A DNA stretch of 64,000 bases from Archaeoglobus sp. JdFR-27 (GCA_002011235.1 MTMO01000012.1:1-64000); one strand, 5' to 3'; numbered from the stretch's first letter, positions 1 to 9,813 are shown. Notes: generated by a model not told the origin, from the sequence alone. Numbers and translations are program-made.

Positions 1-101
1 CCCTTTCAAAATGAACTTTTGATTAAATTAAAGCTGAAAGGAGGTTAGAAAAACATCCAATTCTTTTCCCTTTCAAAATGAACTTTTGATTAAATTAAAG
101 C
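1..101. repeat. Pair of perfect 34-bp direct repeats at window edge, CRISPR-like spacing
   Basis: The same 34 bases, beginning CCCTTTCAAAATGAAC, occupy 1-34 and 68-101 with a 33-base unique spacer between them. Read on the minus strand the unit ends in TTTTGAAAGGG, resembling the GAAAG-type 3' end of many archaeal CRISPR repeats. The right copy contains the thrC stop codon (95-97). It could be the last unit of a CRISPR array lying left of the window, or a local duplication of the thrC 3' end; the spacer has no similarity to thrC. No cas gene is in the window. Confidence 0.5.
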
Positions 102-1279
102 ACTTCTTTTATTTTCTCGAGATCTGCTTCGACCTCTATCGGCTCTCCGCAAACGCTTATAACCGTTTCTGGATCCTTTAAAAGATGACCAGTTGTTATA
201 CAAACTACTGTCTCATCGCTTCCAATCTCACCCATTTCTAACAGCTTTCTAAGCCCCGCTATCGAGGCTGCAGATGCGGGCTCAACCCCAATTCCTTCTT
301 TTGATGCCAGAAATTTCTGTGCCTCGATAATCTCATTATCTGATACAGATACAGAGAGTCCATTGGATTTGTATATGGCGTTAAGAGCTTTTTTTGCATT
401 GACAGGATTTCCTATCCTTATTGCGGTTGCTACCGTTTCTGGACTTTGCTCTGGTATGATATCCAACTTCCTTTCTTTAAATGCTTTATAAATCGGACTG
501 GCTCCTTCTGCCTGAACACCCGTCATTTTTGGAATACTATCTATTAGTCCCAGTTCTTTCAGCTCTTTAAATCCTTTGAAGATTGCCGAAATATTGCCGG
601 CGTTTCCCACAGGCAGAATAACCCTGTCAGGAACATACCCAAGCTCATCAACTATCTCAAAGGCTATAGTCTTCTGTCCCTCAAGCCTGAATGGATTGAC
701 TGAATTTAATAAATAGAAGTTCTCTTCTTCGCTAATCTTTCTTACAAACTCCAAGGCGACATCAAAGTTTGATTTGATGCCTATCACCTTAGCTCCATGC
801 ATCAACGCCTGAGCAACCTTTCCAAGGGCTACCTTTCCAGCCGGCAGCAAAACGTAAGCCTTTAAACCGGCTTTGGCAGCATACATCGCCATCGAGGCTG
901 AAGTATTTCCAGTCGATGCACACGCAACAGCCTTCTTTCCAAGCTCAATTGCCTTTGTTACTCCGATGGTCATCCCCCGATCTTTAAAAGAACCAGAAGG
1001 ATTCATACCTTCATGCTTGACGTAAACCTTGCATCTATCTCCGAGAGTGGTCTTAAATAGGGGTGTACCACCCTCATTAAGCGAGATGGGCTTGGATTTT
1101 ACAGGAAGGAGATTGGAGTACTTCCATACCCTCAAATTTATCCCGTCGAATTTAAAATCAACCTCAACACTATCAAGCCTGATCTTTACCTCCAGCAAAC
1201 CATTACACGAAGGACAAGTGTATAACTCGTCATTCTCAAATTCTCTATCACACTCTATGCATCTGAGAGCGTAATCCAT
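95..1279 (-). CDS. thrC: Threonine synthase
   Basis: PLP-dependent enzyme (394 aa) converting O-phosphohomoserine to threonine in the cytoplasm. An N-terminal zinc-ribbon-like segment with two cysteine pairs (RCIEC, CPSC) precedes the fold-type II core. The PLP lysine lies in PSGSFKDRGMT and the phosphate-binding loop in ASTGNTSASMA, both standard for ThrC. A TATA-like TTTAAATAT lies about 27 bases upstream of the ATG, so the mRNA is probably leaderless and the gene is transcribed separately from the cdh operon upstream. A paralogue with a different context lies at 27736. The stop codon sits inside a 34-bp repeat. Confidence 0.93.
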   Translation of the reverse strand: MDYALRCIECDREFENDELYTCPSCNGLLEVKIRLDSVEVDFKFDGINLRVWKYSNLLPVKSKPISLNEGGTPLFKTTLGDRCKVYVKHEGMNPSGSFKDRGMTIGVTKAIELGKKAVACASTGNTSASMAMYAAKAGLKAYVLLPAGKVALGKVAQALMHGAKVIGIKSNFDVALEFVRKISEEENFYLLNSVNPFRLEGQKTIAFEIVDELGYVPDRVILPVGNAGNISAIFKGFKELKELGLIDSIPKMTGVQAEGASPIYKAFKERKLDIIPEQSPETVATAIRIGNPVNAKKALNAIYKSNGLSVSVSDNEIIEAQKFLASKEGIGVEPASAASIAGLRKLLEMGEIGSDETVVCITTGHLLKDPETVISVCGEPIEVEADLEKIKEVL

Positions 1280-1342
1280 GAAGGGCTTGGTGGCCCATGG
1301 ATATTTAAACTTGCGTATGAATGCACGACAGAATGATTTGGC

Positions 1343-1398
1343 AGATCGGTTAATAGATCGGTTAATAGATCGGTTAATTGATTAAGAGATCGGTTAAT
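1343..1398. repeat. 12-bp tandem repeat between cdhE and thrC
   Basis: AGATCGGTTAAT occurs three times in direct tandem (1343-1378) and once more after an 8-base break (1387-1398). It fills most of the spacer between the end of the cdh operon and the thrC promoter. No coding role is visible. It belongs to a set of short intergenic arrays seen across the window. Confidence 0.85.
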
Positions 1399-1422
1399 AA
1401 AAACCAATCAAAAAATGAAAAA

Positions 1423-2832
1423 TCATTTGGGTGGCCAGTTCGTTTCAAGCCAGCCCTTAATTCTTCCGGAGTCCATAGGACCAACTTTAACTGTCCAGCC
1501 TGTTTCGTCTTCTATTGCTCCTTGTAGCCTCGCAGCCAATCCGGGGATCACTAAAATCTTATGCTTAACTTTTCCCTCAATTTTTGTTTCTTCCATCAAC
1601 TCCTTGACCTTCCCCGCCGTAAACTGACCTCCAGCAACGCTTACTTCAACTCCCAAACCTTCAGTGTTCAGTACTAGAAGCCACGATTTTATGTTCGCAC
1701 TCGTAAGATCGCTTTCCACTGTGTAATATGTTAAAGCGAAATTGGTCGTGATGAAGACTGGTGAATCCTCATCTGGATCGGCTATAGGCCTCAGCCCAGG
1801 TTCAACCTGTACGGGCGTTCTTGGATCGGTGTAGATGTTGAATCTCAAGGTTACGAGTGGTAACAGAGAATATGGCTCAAGGCTTCGAAAGATCATCACG
1901 TCGGCATATTTGACAACGAAAAGACTTCCCAAGACAGTCTCCCAGTATCCCTTCTCAACTTCATCTCCTTCCATCAACCAAGCAGCAATTGGAGTGACCA
2001 TAATTGGAAAAGCGATGTCTTTGTCTTCTCCCTGAATGGCTGTCCTTCTAAGGTTGATTACTCTCTCATACGTTCCTTTAAGCCCCTCCCCTAGAGGTTC
2101 GGTCACAGGATCCAGAACTATCTCCTCAACTCCTGCATTCTTAAAGGTTACAGCCAGACTCTTTAACAAATCCAAATCCTTAGCCCTCAGGGTTACAGGA
2201 ACTTTAAATTCCAAAGCAAGCTTTAAGAAATCCCTCCAGTTTGACTCCGTTGCTGCATAAATCAAAGGCTTCTCCTCACTGACTTCCTCGAGTGCAGCTC
2301 TCATGCAATCTGGATTCAGCGAAACCAAAATCATGGGTTTTCCATAGCCAGCAACCTTTTTCACAACACTCCTATAAGTTTCGGGATCGTTTGAGGTGCA
2401 TCTAACCGCAAATCCGTCAAGGGTTAGGAATTTACCCACATAGAACTTCTTGAATTCGATTACCTTACTGCATCTCTCTTCCAGTTCCTTATCACTCATC
2501 GTGTCCCAGACGTCATAGAAGAAAGCTGTTGGGTTGAAGTATGTCATTTCATGTCTGTGGATGACATCTTCTCCTCCAATTTTTATCGCCATGTCTCCTT
2601 TCCCTACTACAACCTCTGCAACTTCTGGAGATGTGAGTTCTATAAGCTGATCAAGCTTCTTTTTGATCTTTGGATCTTTTTCCGCATCCTTTATAAGGGG
2701 TGGACAGTTCTCAGGCTTCACACTTCTATCAATGATGTGGGCCGCAAAACTCATGCAGGTATCAAAGCCGCATTCCCCGCAATTAGTCTGAGGAAGGAAT
2801 TTGTAAACCTCAAGCGGACTCTTTACTTTCAT
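1423..2832 (-). CDS. cdhE: ACDS complex gamma subunit, corrinoid/Fe-S protein large subunit
   Basis: Large subunit (469 aa) of the corrinoid iron-sulfur methyl carrier, which passes the methyl group between tetrahydrosarcinapterin and the A-cluster of acetyl-CoA synthase. The N-terminus carries the expected 4Fe-4S ligands C18, C21, C26 and C43 (TNCGECGFDTC plus a later Cys). The TIM-barrel and C-terminal corrinoid-binding regions follow at family length. It is the last gene of the cdhA-B-cooC-C-D-E block, 18 bases after cdhD. FwdG at 11392 has the same type of N-terminal Fe-S domain. Confidence 0.95.
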   Translation of the reverse strand: MKVKSPLEVYKFLPQTNCGECGFDTCMSFAAHIIDRSVKPENCPPLIKDAEKDPKIKKKLDQLIELTSPEVAEVVVGKGDMAIKIGGEDVIHRHEMTYFNPTAFFYDVWDTMSDKELEERCSKVIEFKKFYVGKFLTLDGFAVRCTSNDPETYRSVVKKVAGYGKPMILVSLNPDCMRAALEEVSEEKPLIYAATESNWRDFLKLALEFKVPVTLRAKDLDLLKSLAVTFKNAGVEEIVLDPVTEPLGEGLKGTYERVINLRRTAIQGEDKDIAFPIMVTPIAAWLMEGDEVEKGYWETVLGSLFVVKYADVMIFRSLEPYSLLPLVTLRFNIYTDPRTPVQVEPGLRPIADPDEDSPVFITTNFALTYYTVESDLTSANIKSWLLVLNTEGLGVEVSVAGGQFTAGKVKELMEETKIEGKVKHKILVIPGLAARLQGAIEDETGWTVKVGPMDSGRIKGWLETNWPPK

Positions 2833-2850
2833 TCTATCCCTCCTTAACTC

Positions 2851-4227
2851 TTAACCCTCCATGAAGATCCAGTCTCCCGGATCTGCAACACTTCCAGATA
2901 TTTTACCGCCGAGAGTCCCCATTATCTCCTTAAGAACCGCTACCGCCCCAGGATGCATCATCATAAACAAATCAACACCCGCAAGCGACAGGGTTAAGCC
3001 CGTCACGATCTCCCATATCGGCCCTCTTAATTCTCTTGGTCCCCAGTCAGAATCATTTTCTATCGGCGAATCTTTCATCCATGCCTCTCTAGCTCCCCAG
3101 GCATTTGTGGTTCCGCTGGACATCGGGAATGCGAGATCGCTATCGCCTCTCAGACCGCTTATCCTTATCCTTTCCATGTTCGTGAAGGCATAATCTAACC
3201 CGTAACCAAGGGCTGCAGTTGTTGGATCCATCACAATATCCTCAGGTCTCACCTGAGCTCTCTTCAGCAGATACCTGTTTAGAGTTTTCTGGTTGTTTAT
3301 ATCCATCTGAGTCCAGCTCAACACAACGTGTCCGTGATCCTTGGCCGCCTTCGCAATCCTCTCCCAATCCATGTCAAGTGTTGCAGAGGCGAGCATTATC
3401 CTTTCTCCCTCAGCAACCTCGGCTGCTCTCTCCAGAACCTCTGGATCCTTCTCCTTGTTTCCACTTCCACCTATAATGATCGGCACCTTCACAGCCTGGA
3501 GTACATCCTCCAAAACTTTCACCGCCTCATTGGCAGGGGTATCTTCGAGCAACGGGTCTGTGCTTATCAGATGAAGCGTAATCAGATCTGCTCCGAACTT
3601 TTTCACGGCCTTCTTCGCCCAATCAGCTGGATCCTCGAGAACGTCCTCATAATGCTCCCTGACCGCTTTTGCTAAGGCTGGCTTCCTGTCGAAAACGTCT
3701 ATCGCAACGGCAGGAAGATTCGGTTGAGGTGTATCGAAGAGGTAGAAAGGTAGACTCTTCTCACCGCCAAGCACAACAACATCGCCCCTCGTCCCCCCAT
3801 CCTTTTTAGTTGCCCCGAGAACGACCTCTTGGATTTTACCCGGATATTCAACTTTGAACGGCTCAAACTTTGCCTTTATAAGTTCTTCCGGGAGCTTGAT
3901 CTCGGGAACCGCTACCTCTTCTACAGCAGCAGGAGGTTGAGGTACCTGAGGTACCTGAGGTACCTGAGGTGCCTGTACTCCAAAAGGCATGGGCATGCCT
4001 AAGAGATTTGAGACGTTCGCCAGATGCCCCATTGCCATATTTGCAAAGTAAAGGAAATTCTGAACCTCCTGAACAACCGTATAGAGGTAAGCGAGGGTTG
4101 ATTGATCCGCTGCTGCCCCTTCTTCAACCTCTATCTCGAGGTCACCCTCGATCGTAACGCCCTCTAGAACTTCTATGTCGTACTTCTTCAAAAGCTCAAA
4201 AAACTGATCAATCGTCATTTTACCCAT
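2851..4227 (-). CDS. cdhD: ACDS complex delta subunit, corrinoid/Fe-S protein small subunit
   Basis: Partner of CdhE in the methyl-carrying corrinoid protein; TIM-barrel family. About 458 aa from the ATG at 4227, which has GGTGAT four bases upstream and overlaps the end of cooC; an in-frame GTG at 4239 is the alternative. Near residue 105 there is a low-complexity linker of PQV repeats coded by a 9-bp direct repeat (around 3948-3972), joining a small N-terminal domain to the barrel. Translational coupling to cooC is likely. The family assignment rests on the conserved barrel (for example GLRGDSDLAFPMSSGTTNAW) and on operon position. Confidence 0.93.
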   Translation of the reverse strand: MGKMTIDQFFELLKKYDIEVLEGVTIEGDLEIEVEEGAAADQSTLAYLYTVVQEVQNFLYFANMAMGHLANVSNLLGMPMPFGVQAPQVPQVPQVPQPPAAVEEVAVPEIKLPEELIKAKFEPFKVEYPGKIQEVVLGATKKDGGTRGDVVVLGGEKSLPFYLFDTPQPNLPAVAIDVFDRKPALAKAVREHYEDVLEDPADWAKKAVKKFGADLITLHLISTDPLLEDTPANEAVKVLEDVLQAVKVPIIIGGSGNKEKDPEVLERAAEVAEGERIMLASATLDMDWERIAKAAKDHGHVVLSWTQMDINNQKTLNRYLLKRAQVRPEDIVMDPTTAALGYGLDYAFTNMERIRISGLRGDSDLAFPMSSGTTNAWGAREAWMKDSPIENDSDWGPRELRGPIWEIVTGLTLSLAGVDLFMMMHPGAVAVLKEIMGTLGGKISGSVADPGDWIFMEG

Positions 4228-4978
4228 TACTATCACCAACCAGTCTGGTTGCTATTTTCTTAACCTTCTTAGCATACTCGGAATTTTCATCAATTAAAAC
4301 AACTGGTTCTCCTTTAATATCCAGTTTTACTATCTCCTCGTTGTATGGTAGCAAATCGAGAAGTTCAATCCCCTCCTCATCCGAAAATTTTCTAATTTCC
4401 TCATCCATTCCATTCATCATCCGATTTCCAACAAGGAATATTTTCTTAAAATTAAGTTTTAGCTCTGAGGACAGTTCTTTTATTCTTTTTGCAGTTGATA
4501 AACCCTTCTTTGACATGTCTGTAACTACTACCACATAATCAGCTCCACCTATGGTTCCCCTGCTGAAATGCTCCAGACCAGCTTCAGTATCGATTACGAT
4601 CACATCGTAGTGTCTCATTAGCTTTCTCAAAACTCCTCTCAGAAGGCTGTTCGCAAAGCAGTAACATCCCTCTCCCTCCGGCCTGCCCATCACAAGCAGA
4701 TCGAAGTTGTCAGCTTCGGTTATCGCTTCGCTGTAGATCTTGCCTTCAAGCCACTGCTCCTTGTTCATCGTACCCATTTCATCTCTGCTCTCTTGGAAGA
4801 CCTCTCTCACCTCTCCAAGGGTTTTTCTGGGTTTCACTCCAAGCGCTTCAGGAAGATTGGAATCCGGATCAGCATCAACCGCCAGAAGATTGTAGTTCCT
4901 AGACAAAAAATGGATGAGAAGGGCAGAAATAACAGTCTTCCCTGTTCCACCTTTGCCCGTCACTGCAATAACGACCAA
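4220..4978 (-). CDS. cooC: CooC-type ATPase for nickel-enzyme (CODH/ACS) maturation
   Basis: MinD/CooC-type P-loop ATPase (252 aa). The deviant Walker A, GKGGTGKT, is at residues 8-15, and a DVIVIDTEAGLEHFSRG segment is typical of CooC/AcsF proteins. Known members use ATP to load nickel into the C-cluster or A-cluster. It is wedged between cdhC and cdhD, one base from cdhC and overlapping cdhD, so it most likely matures this complex. Whether it serves CdhA, CdhC or both cannot be told from sequence. Confidence 0.9.
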   Translation of the reverse strand: MVVIAVTGKGGTGKTVISALLIHFLSRNYNLLAVDADPDSNLPEALGVKPRKTLGEVREVFQESRDEMGTMNKEQWLEGKIYSEAITEADNFDLLVMGRPEGEGCYCFANSLLRGVLRKLMRHYDVIVIDTEAGLEHFSRGTIGGADYVVVVTDMSKKGLSTAKRIKELSSELKLNFKKIFLVGNRMMNGMDEEIRKFSDEEGIELLDLLPYNEEIVKLDIKGEPVVLIDENSEYAKKVKKIATRLVGDSNG

Positions 4979-6544
4979 CTATTTACCTCCTTTCTTCTTC
5001 TCTTCCGGTTTTTTGATTACGATCTTATCGATGTATATCTTCGCATCCTTGATAATCAGCCTTACACCACCTGCCGCTGGTTGCTGCGGTAGCTGAGGTA
5101 GCTGGAGCGGGAACTGCATTTGGGTTGGCATTGTGAATGGTTGCATTGGTTGCATTGGTTGTGCTGCTTGCACTGCAGGAGCAGCTTCAGCAGCCTCTTC
5201 AGCAACTTCCTCCTCAACAACCTCTTCTTCTTCGACCCACCCTTCAGTTATCTTCTTTCCGTCTACTGGCCTTACGACTCCTGTCACTACCGGATGGCTA
5301 ACTTTCTTTAGAAATTCCTTAAGCTCATCGATTGTCGTTGCATCCTCTTCTGTAGCGATCTTGTCCCTTACATCCTCTGGTATGTACTTTGAAACCCTAT
5401 CTTTGAGATCCTTGGGCATCCATACAACCCTATACCATCCACCATCTGCCTGAATGAACTTCTTGCTTCTGAAGTAGCTGATCCCTACACCCAAGAAACC
5501 GGCAATCTGCTTTCCTCCACCTGTCTGACCGGCCATCGTAGAGAATGGTAAACCGTTGGGAGCGGGCTCTGCATAACCTCTGTGAACCCATCCTATACCA
5601 TCAACTTCCGGCATGTAGAAGCCTATAACTTCAAAGCAACCGCAGCTGGTATGTGGATATTCAAAGAAACTATGCAGTTTCACCCTCTCGTATTCTCCGC
5701 CACTCTCCTCTTTGGCAAATTCGTTGACGCCTGAATATTCTCCACCGATATCATCAACCAATTCACCTTTAGGAACCGCTCTGTTCGGACCTTCTGGATC
5801 TACCCTTGCAGCTGCTCTGCCATCAAACCACGAAATGGCTCCACAAAGTGATGGCCTGTCTGGGCTGACAATACAGACATTCGTCGGAGCGAAGCTCTGA
5901 CAAAGGGTACATGAGTAGAACTCGTCCACATCTTCGTCATGCAAAGCCTCAACCCTGGCGTCTCTCTCCTCATAGATTGACATTGCAACTTCATTCAGGA
6001 CTTTCTCAACCAAAGCTGAATCTGTGATATACAAAGCCTCTATTTTCTCTATGAAAGGTAGCTCGTTCTTAAATAGCATCATCGTTGCCTTAGCAATCTG
6101 TGTAAGACTCTTAAGACCTTTCTTTACCGCACCTTTTCCGATTCTTATCCATATATCGTATCTCTGATTAAGATGCATGTATCCTTCAAGATAGTTCTGG
6201 AAGTCATGGTTTCTTCTCTCGATTACGGGCTCGAGATCTGTCTCAACCTGAGAACCTGCAACGTAATAGATCATCGCATAGGGGTATGCTTTCCCTTCCT
6301 CCATTTCTTCCAGATCTGGACCAACGATTGTTACTTTCATGTCCTCAACTTCTTCTTCAGGCAGTGCAAGCACTAGTTCAAAACCAGGCTGTTCAGTTCC
6401 CCCAAGTTCCACATACATCTCATTTTTTCTAATCCTTTCTCCCTCGTACATTGGAGATATATCAAAGGGAAATTCTGCTTCCTCTCCAACACTTTCAACT
6501 TTCTTTACATCCTCTGGAATTTCGATTTTTTTCCTTTCTGCCAA
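4979..6544 (-). CDS. cdhC: ACDS complex beta subunit, acetyl-CoA synthase
   Basis: Makes or cleaves acetyl-CoA at the Ni-Ni-[4Fe-4S] A-cluster. Clustered cysteines in CTLCQSFAPTNVC, PSLCG and SCGCFE supply the cluster ligands. The start is taken as the TTG at 6544 because a GGGGGTG ribosome site lies about 6 bases upstream; an in-frame TTG at 6568 would add eight residues. Family similarity begins at FPFDISPM. The C-terminus has a Met/Pro/Gln-rich linker followed by a short conserved tail (VRLIIKDAKIYIDKIVIKK). It ends one base before cooC. Confidence 0.95.
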   Translation of the reverse strand: MAERKKIEIPEDVKKVESVGEEAEFPFDISPMYEGERIRKNEMYVELGGTEQPGFELVLALPEEEVEDMKVTIVGPDLEEMEEGKAYPYAMIYYVAGSQVETDLEPVIERRNHDFQNYLEGYMHLNQRYDIWIRIGKGAVKKGLKSLTQIAKATMMLFKNELPFIEKIEALYITDSALVEKVLNEVAMSIYEERDARVEALHDEDVDEFYSCTLCQSFAPTNVCIVSPDRPSLCGAISWFDGRAAARVDPEGPNRAVPKGELVDDIGGEYSGVNEFAKEESGGEYERVKLHSFFEYPHTSCGCFEVIGFYMPEVDGIGWVHRGYAEPAPNGLPFSTMAGQTGGGKQIAGFLGVGISYFRSKKFIQADGGWYRVVWMPKDLKDRVSKYIPEDVRDKIATEEDATTIDELKEFLKKVSHPVVTGVVRPVDGKKITEGWVEEEEVVEEEVAEEAAEAAPAVQAAQPMQPMQPFTMPTQMQFPLQLPQLPQQPAAGGVRLIIKDAKIYIDKIVIKKPEEKKKGGK

Positions 6545-6602
6545 AATTAACACCCCCAATCCTTTCAAATTTCTTTAATTTGGATTACATAAAAATTAAA
6601 AT

Positions 6603-7169
6603 TTATTTTCTCTCTTCAAGTCCCTCCACAACCTTGCTTAGCATCTCGTAGTGTAGTTCTTTGTGCTTTGTTAAGTTAGTGAAACTGAATCTTGCATGTG
6701 GTTGGAAGAATTCGTCGATCGCTATTGTTGTAATCTTCGAGAAATGCTTTAACGCCGAGAGCATTCTGCTTAGGTAGTATGGTGTGAATCCAAGGTAAAC
6801 CACAACATCATAAGGCTGTCCATTGAAACCTTTCCATTCCGGATCGAGCATATACTGTGTTATCTGATGTAGTGAGAACACCACCGATTCTGGTTTCACT
6901 CCTTTCTCAATAAGAGGTTTACTTGAACCGCCTGTTGCTATAATGGGAATCCCTTTCTCATTGAACTTTACTGCTACCTCTACAAGCTTTGGTTCCTTTA
7001 AAAGATATTTTCCTGTTACGAGAACTGGATTTTTTGCCTTGTTCACCATCCTAGAAACGACCTCTGGCTTAACTGCTGTTGCCTCCCTAGAAGCTTGAAT
7101 ATCCGCAACCTGAAATCTTTTTGGTGGAGGATATTTTTCTTCTTTTTTAACCTTTCCAGAAGCTGCCAT
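6603..7169 (-). CDS. cdhB: ACDS complex epsilon subunit
   Basis: Small subunit (188 aa) that binds CdhA in the archaeal CODH component; a Rossmann-like fold proposed to help FAD or electron transfer. Conserved family segments are visible, such as NPVLVTGKYLLKEP and IPIIATGGSS. The start has GAGGTGG upstream and lies 9 bases after the cdhA stop, so the two genes are co-transcribed and probably coupled. Length matches the family. Confidence 0.93.
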   Translation of the reverse strand: MAASGKVKKEEKYPPPKRFQVADIQASREATAVKPEVVSRMVNKAKNPVLVTGKYLLKEPKLVEVAVKFNEKGIPIIATGGSSKPLIEKGVKPESVVFSLHQITQYMLDPEWKGFNGQPYDVVVYLGFTPYYLSRMLSALKHFSKITTIAIDEFFQPHARFSFTNLTKHKELHYEMLSKVVEGLEERK

Positions 7170-7178
7170 TGCACCACC

Positions 7179-9566
7179 TCATTTCCTCGTGTATTTTTCA
7201 TACACAGATTCAACAATGGTAGGATTGAATCCTGCATCAAAATGTCTTATTGGTCCCCCTACGATCTTTTTCTTGTCCCAATCAATCTTCCATCCATATT
7301 CTTCTTCAAGTGTCTTCAGCAGTTTGTCTTTCATTCTGAGTGGAAGATCCGCTTCACTTCTCACATAAATATGCCAATCATCTGGCATTGCCCCAAGATA
7401 TTTCTGAGAGAGTTCGATATAGTGTGTTAGCTTTATTTGCCTACCCTGAGTCGTATCGTTTGGTCTGATGCAAAGTCTTGCAAGCTGAACGATTGCTTCT
7501 TCTTTGGTTTCAACTGCTGCTATGAGTACATCTGGAGCCGGCTCAATATTTACCTTCTGTCTTGACTTTATGTCATAAACCCACCAGTTCTCTGTCTTCC
7601 ATGGCTTTCCGATGTAAGCCCTCCTATATTTGGTACCATGTGGTCCTACTACAACCGGCACCCCCAATCTGTTGAAGCCCGTTGCAATGCTTGCAGCCTT
7701 ATGGCTGTAGGGGCCCCATGAGAAACCAACTGCTCCAACCCTGTTAAGGGTGTAGTCCGCAATCTCCTCATAGTTTCCTCTGAGTGGTCTCATTGCGAAT
7801 ATGTTCGCGATTTTTATCACCGCTCCTGCAATGTGGGAGTTGCTCACACAGCTTCCAGTGTTCACAAGGCACCCAGCATCGAAGTTGCCGGGATATTTCT
7901 CATACAGTGTCTGTCCCTCCTCATCCTTCAGCATTCCAATGTCCATTGCATGACATCCAGATGTTACAACGATGTACCTCCTCCTTAGGAACTCCTCCAA
8001 GATGTCTCTCAGATCTTGCATAACATCCGGATAGTTCACACACCCCACTGCAGCAATAACTCCCGGAATCTGACCGAAAACAATTGGCTGACCTACATTT
8101 CTTATTTCCGTGTCTTGGATAGGTCCTCTACCAACTCTTGTCTTTCCAGTCTTGCTAACAAGGCTCTGGTAACCGGTTTTCATTATCACATTTATTATCC
8201 TGATGTCCTTCGGACATGACTGTTCACACTTTCCACATGCGATGCAGACTTCCTCAAGGGCTGCAAGCTTGCTGAAGTCTCCTTCCTGCCCTGCTTTCAT
8301 TCCTTGATCGATTCTCAGATTGTGCGGGCAAGTGAAGACACAGTTCATACACTGAGTGCACTTCTCAACCTCCTCCTTGAGTTCTTCATCTGTCAGGAAG
8401 AGTTCTTTCTTCTGCTTCCTCTTGAATATCTCCTGTGCAACCTTAACGGCTACTTCAGCAAGCTTTTCACCATCATCAAGGAATACTCCAGGAGTCTTTC
8501 CTGAGAGGATGTCCTTTATAATTTCATCCACAGGATCGTCATTTCTGTTTGGAAGTCCCCTGCATGCTGCATCACTCGTTGCGATGAGTGGAATCCCCAT
8601 AGCTTTGCATGCTGAGAGTAAATCAGCTCTTATACACTGCTCGTCACTTATTACTATATCTGGCAGCCCCGCTCTGATTACCCTAAGCTGGTAGTATATT
8701 GGCCCAAAAATTTTGGCCTTTGCGTTGTACCTTGTCATGTCGTGAGCTGTACAGCATAAACCTGCTATCTCAAAGTCATCGATCAGTCCCTTCTCTTCAA
8801 GGTAGTCTGCGACGGGCCTCGCATACATCACATTGTGCCCTACAACAACTATGACCGGCTTTGTTCTGTCCACAACCCCAAACCCTGTATCGACGAGCGG
8901 TGTGTCTGGCTCTGCCTTTGGCAGATTATATGCTACCATCTGCGCAATATCTGCAACCTCCATTCCAACATGATCAGCCATGCCCACATGCATCGCCTTC
9001 GATTCATAATCGGTGTAATCCTCTTCATTTCCGATATGTGTAGAGTGGAGAACTTTCACAATCTCACTTTCTGCCCAGTCAAGAGCAGCTCTCAGGTCTC
9101 CAATAGTTTTAGGTCTTATCCCACAGATAAGCCTGATATTCGGAGCTTCAAGGTTAACGTCTGAGCCAAGATCTATTGGCAGATCCTCCCCATATTCCTC
9201 AATGATATGGTTGAGAAGATGTCTTGCATGAGCAGTATGAGCTGCAGCACCAATACAACAAGCTATTGCAACAAGTCTGGCTTTTGATGTTCTGAGATCA
9301 ATCCCACAGGCTCCTTTTTTGTTCATAGAGAGGTCGCAAGGTCCCATTGTACAAAGATTGCAGTAGTCTTGCATCGGCCCGTAAAATGGTTCATATCTCT
9401 CCATCAGTTTTCTATCCCAATTTCTCAATTCAAGGATGCCTGGTTTCGGTGTCGGGCCAAGTGGTTCGGTCCACTCTTCCTCTTCCTCAATTACCTTTCC
9501 GATCTTTATGCTTACATTTCTCAAATCGTCTAGAACGAAGATCCCTTCCTTCAGTTCAAAAACCAT
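7179..9566 (-). CDS. cdhA: ACDS complex alpha subunit, Ni-Fe-S carbon monoxide dehydrogenase
   Basis: Catalytic CO dehydrogenase subunit (795 aa), interconverting CO2 and CO at the C-cluster. The N-terminal B/D-cluster motif CNLCTMGPCDLSMNKKGACG, the His-rich channel AAAHTAHARHLL, two inserted ferredoxin motifs (CTQCMNCVFTCP, CIACGKCEQSCP; archaeal E/F clusters) and C-cluster cysteines are all present. First gene of the cdh operon; GGAGGTGG lies just before the ATG at 9566. An out-of-frame ATG four bases upstream is not the start. Confidence 0.96.
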   Translation of the reverse strand: MVFELKEGIFVLDDLRNVSIKIGKVIEEEEEWTEPLGPTPKPGILELRNWDRKLMERYEPFYGPMQDYCNLCTMGPCDLSMNKKGACGIDLRTSKARLVAIACCIGAAAHTAHARHLLNHIIEEYGEDLPIDLGSDVNLEAPNIRLICGIRPKTIGDLRAALDWAESEIVKVLHSTHIGNEEDYTDYESKAMHVGMADHVGMEVADIAQMVAYNLPKAEPDTPLVDTGFGVVDRTKPVIVVVGHNVMYARPVADYLEEKGLIDDFEIAGLCCTAHDMTRYNAKAKIFGPIYYQLRVIRAGLPDIVISDEQCIRADLLSACKAMGIPLIATSDAACRGLPNRNDDPVDEIIKDILSGKTPGVFLDDGEKLAEVAVKVAQEIFKRKQKKELFLTDEELKEEVEKCTQCMNCVFTCPHNLRIDQGMKAGQEGDFSKLAALEEVCIACGKCEQSCPKDIRIINVIMKTGYQSLVSKTGKTRVGRGPIQDTEIRNVGQPIVFGQIPGVIAAVGCVNYPDVMQDLRDILEEFLRRRYIVVTSGCHAMDIGMLKDEEGQTLYEKYPGNFDAGCLVNTGSCVSNSHIAGAVIKIANIFAMRPLRGNYEEIADYTLNRVGAVGFSWGPYSHKAASIATGFNRLGVPVVVGPHGTKYRRAYIGKPWKTENWWVYDIKSRQKVNIEPAPDVLIAAVETKEEAIVQLARLCIRPNDTTQGRQIKLTHYIELSQKYLGAMPDDWHIYVRSEADLPLRMKDKLLKTLEEEYGWKIDWDKKKIVGGPIRHFDAGFNPTIVESVYEKYTRK

Positions 9567-9640
9567 CCATTTCCACCTCCAGTTCTAACAACACATTTTA
9601 GTTTCTATAAGTATTTACGCCTTTCTACCGATAATTAATA
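9567..9640 (-). promoter_or_regulatory. Probable promoter and leader of the cdh operon
   Basis: On the minus strand an AATACTTATAG TATA-like box lies at about 9606-9616, roughly 45 bases before the cdhA ATG. It leaves a leader of about 20 bases with a strong GGAGGTGG. Many other genes in this window appear leaderless, so the leader and ribosome site suggest strong translation of the ACDS operon. The spacer from 9640 to 9813 shows no further gene. Confidence 0.5.
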
Positions 9641-9813
9641 AATTCCCACATTTAACCTTTACAGGCGCTTTCAATTTCCCCTCCCTATTTAGCACGAGTT
9701 CAGATCCGCTTCGCTTTTCTCTAAGCGTTTACTTTCTGATTAATAAGCTAATCGATATTTTTTGTTTTATATTACTATTGCCCCTTTTATTAACACAAGA
9801 TATTATTTTTATT

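Noticed and set aside
3328-3675. Long plus-strand frame inside cdhD
   Set aside because: It is antisense to a conserved gene and has no family features; the same holds for the other antisense frames over the cdh, fwd and copB genes.
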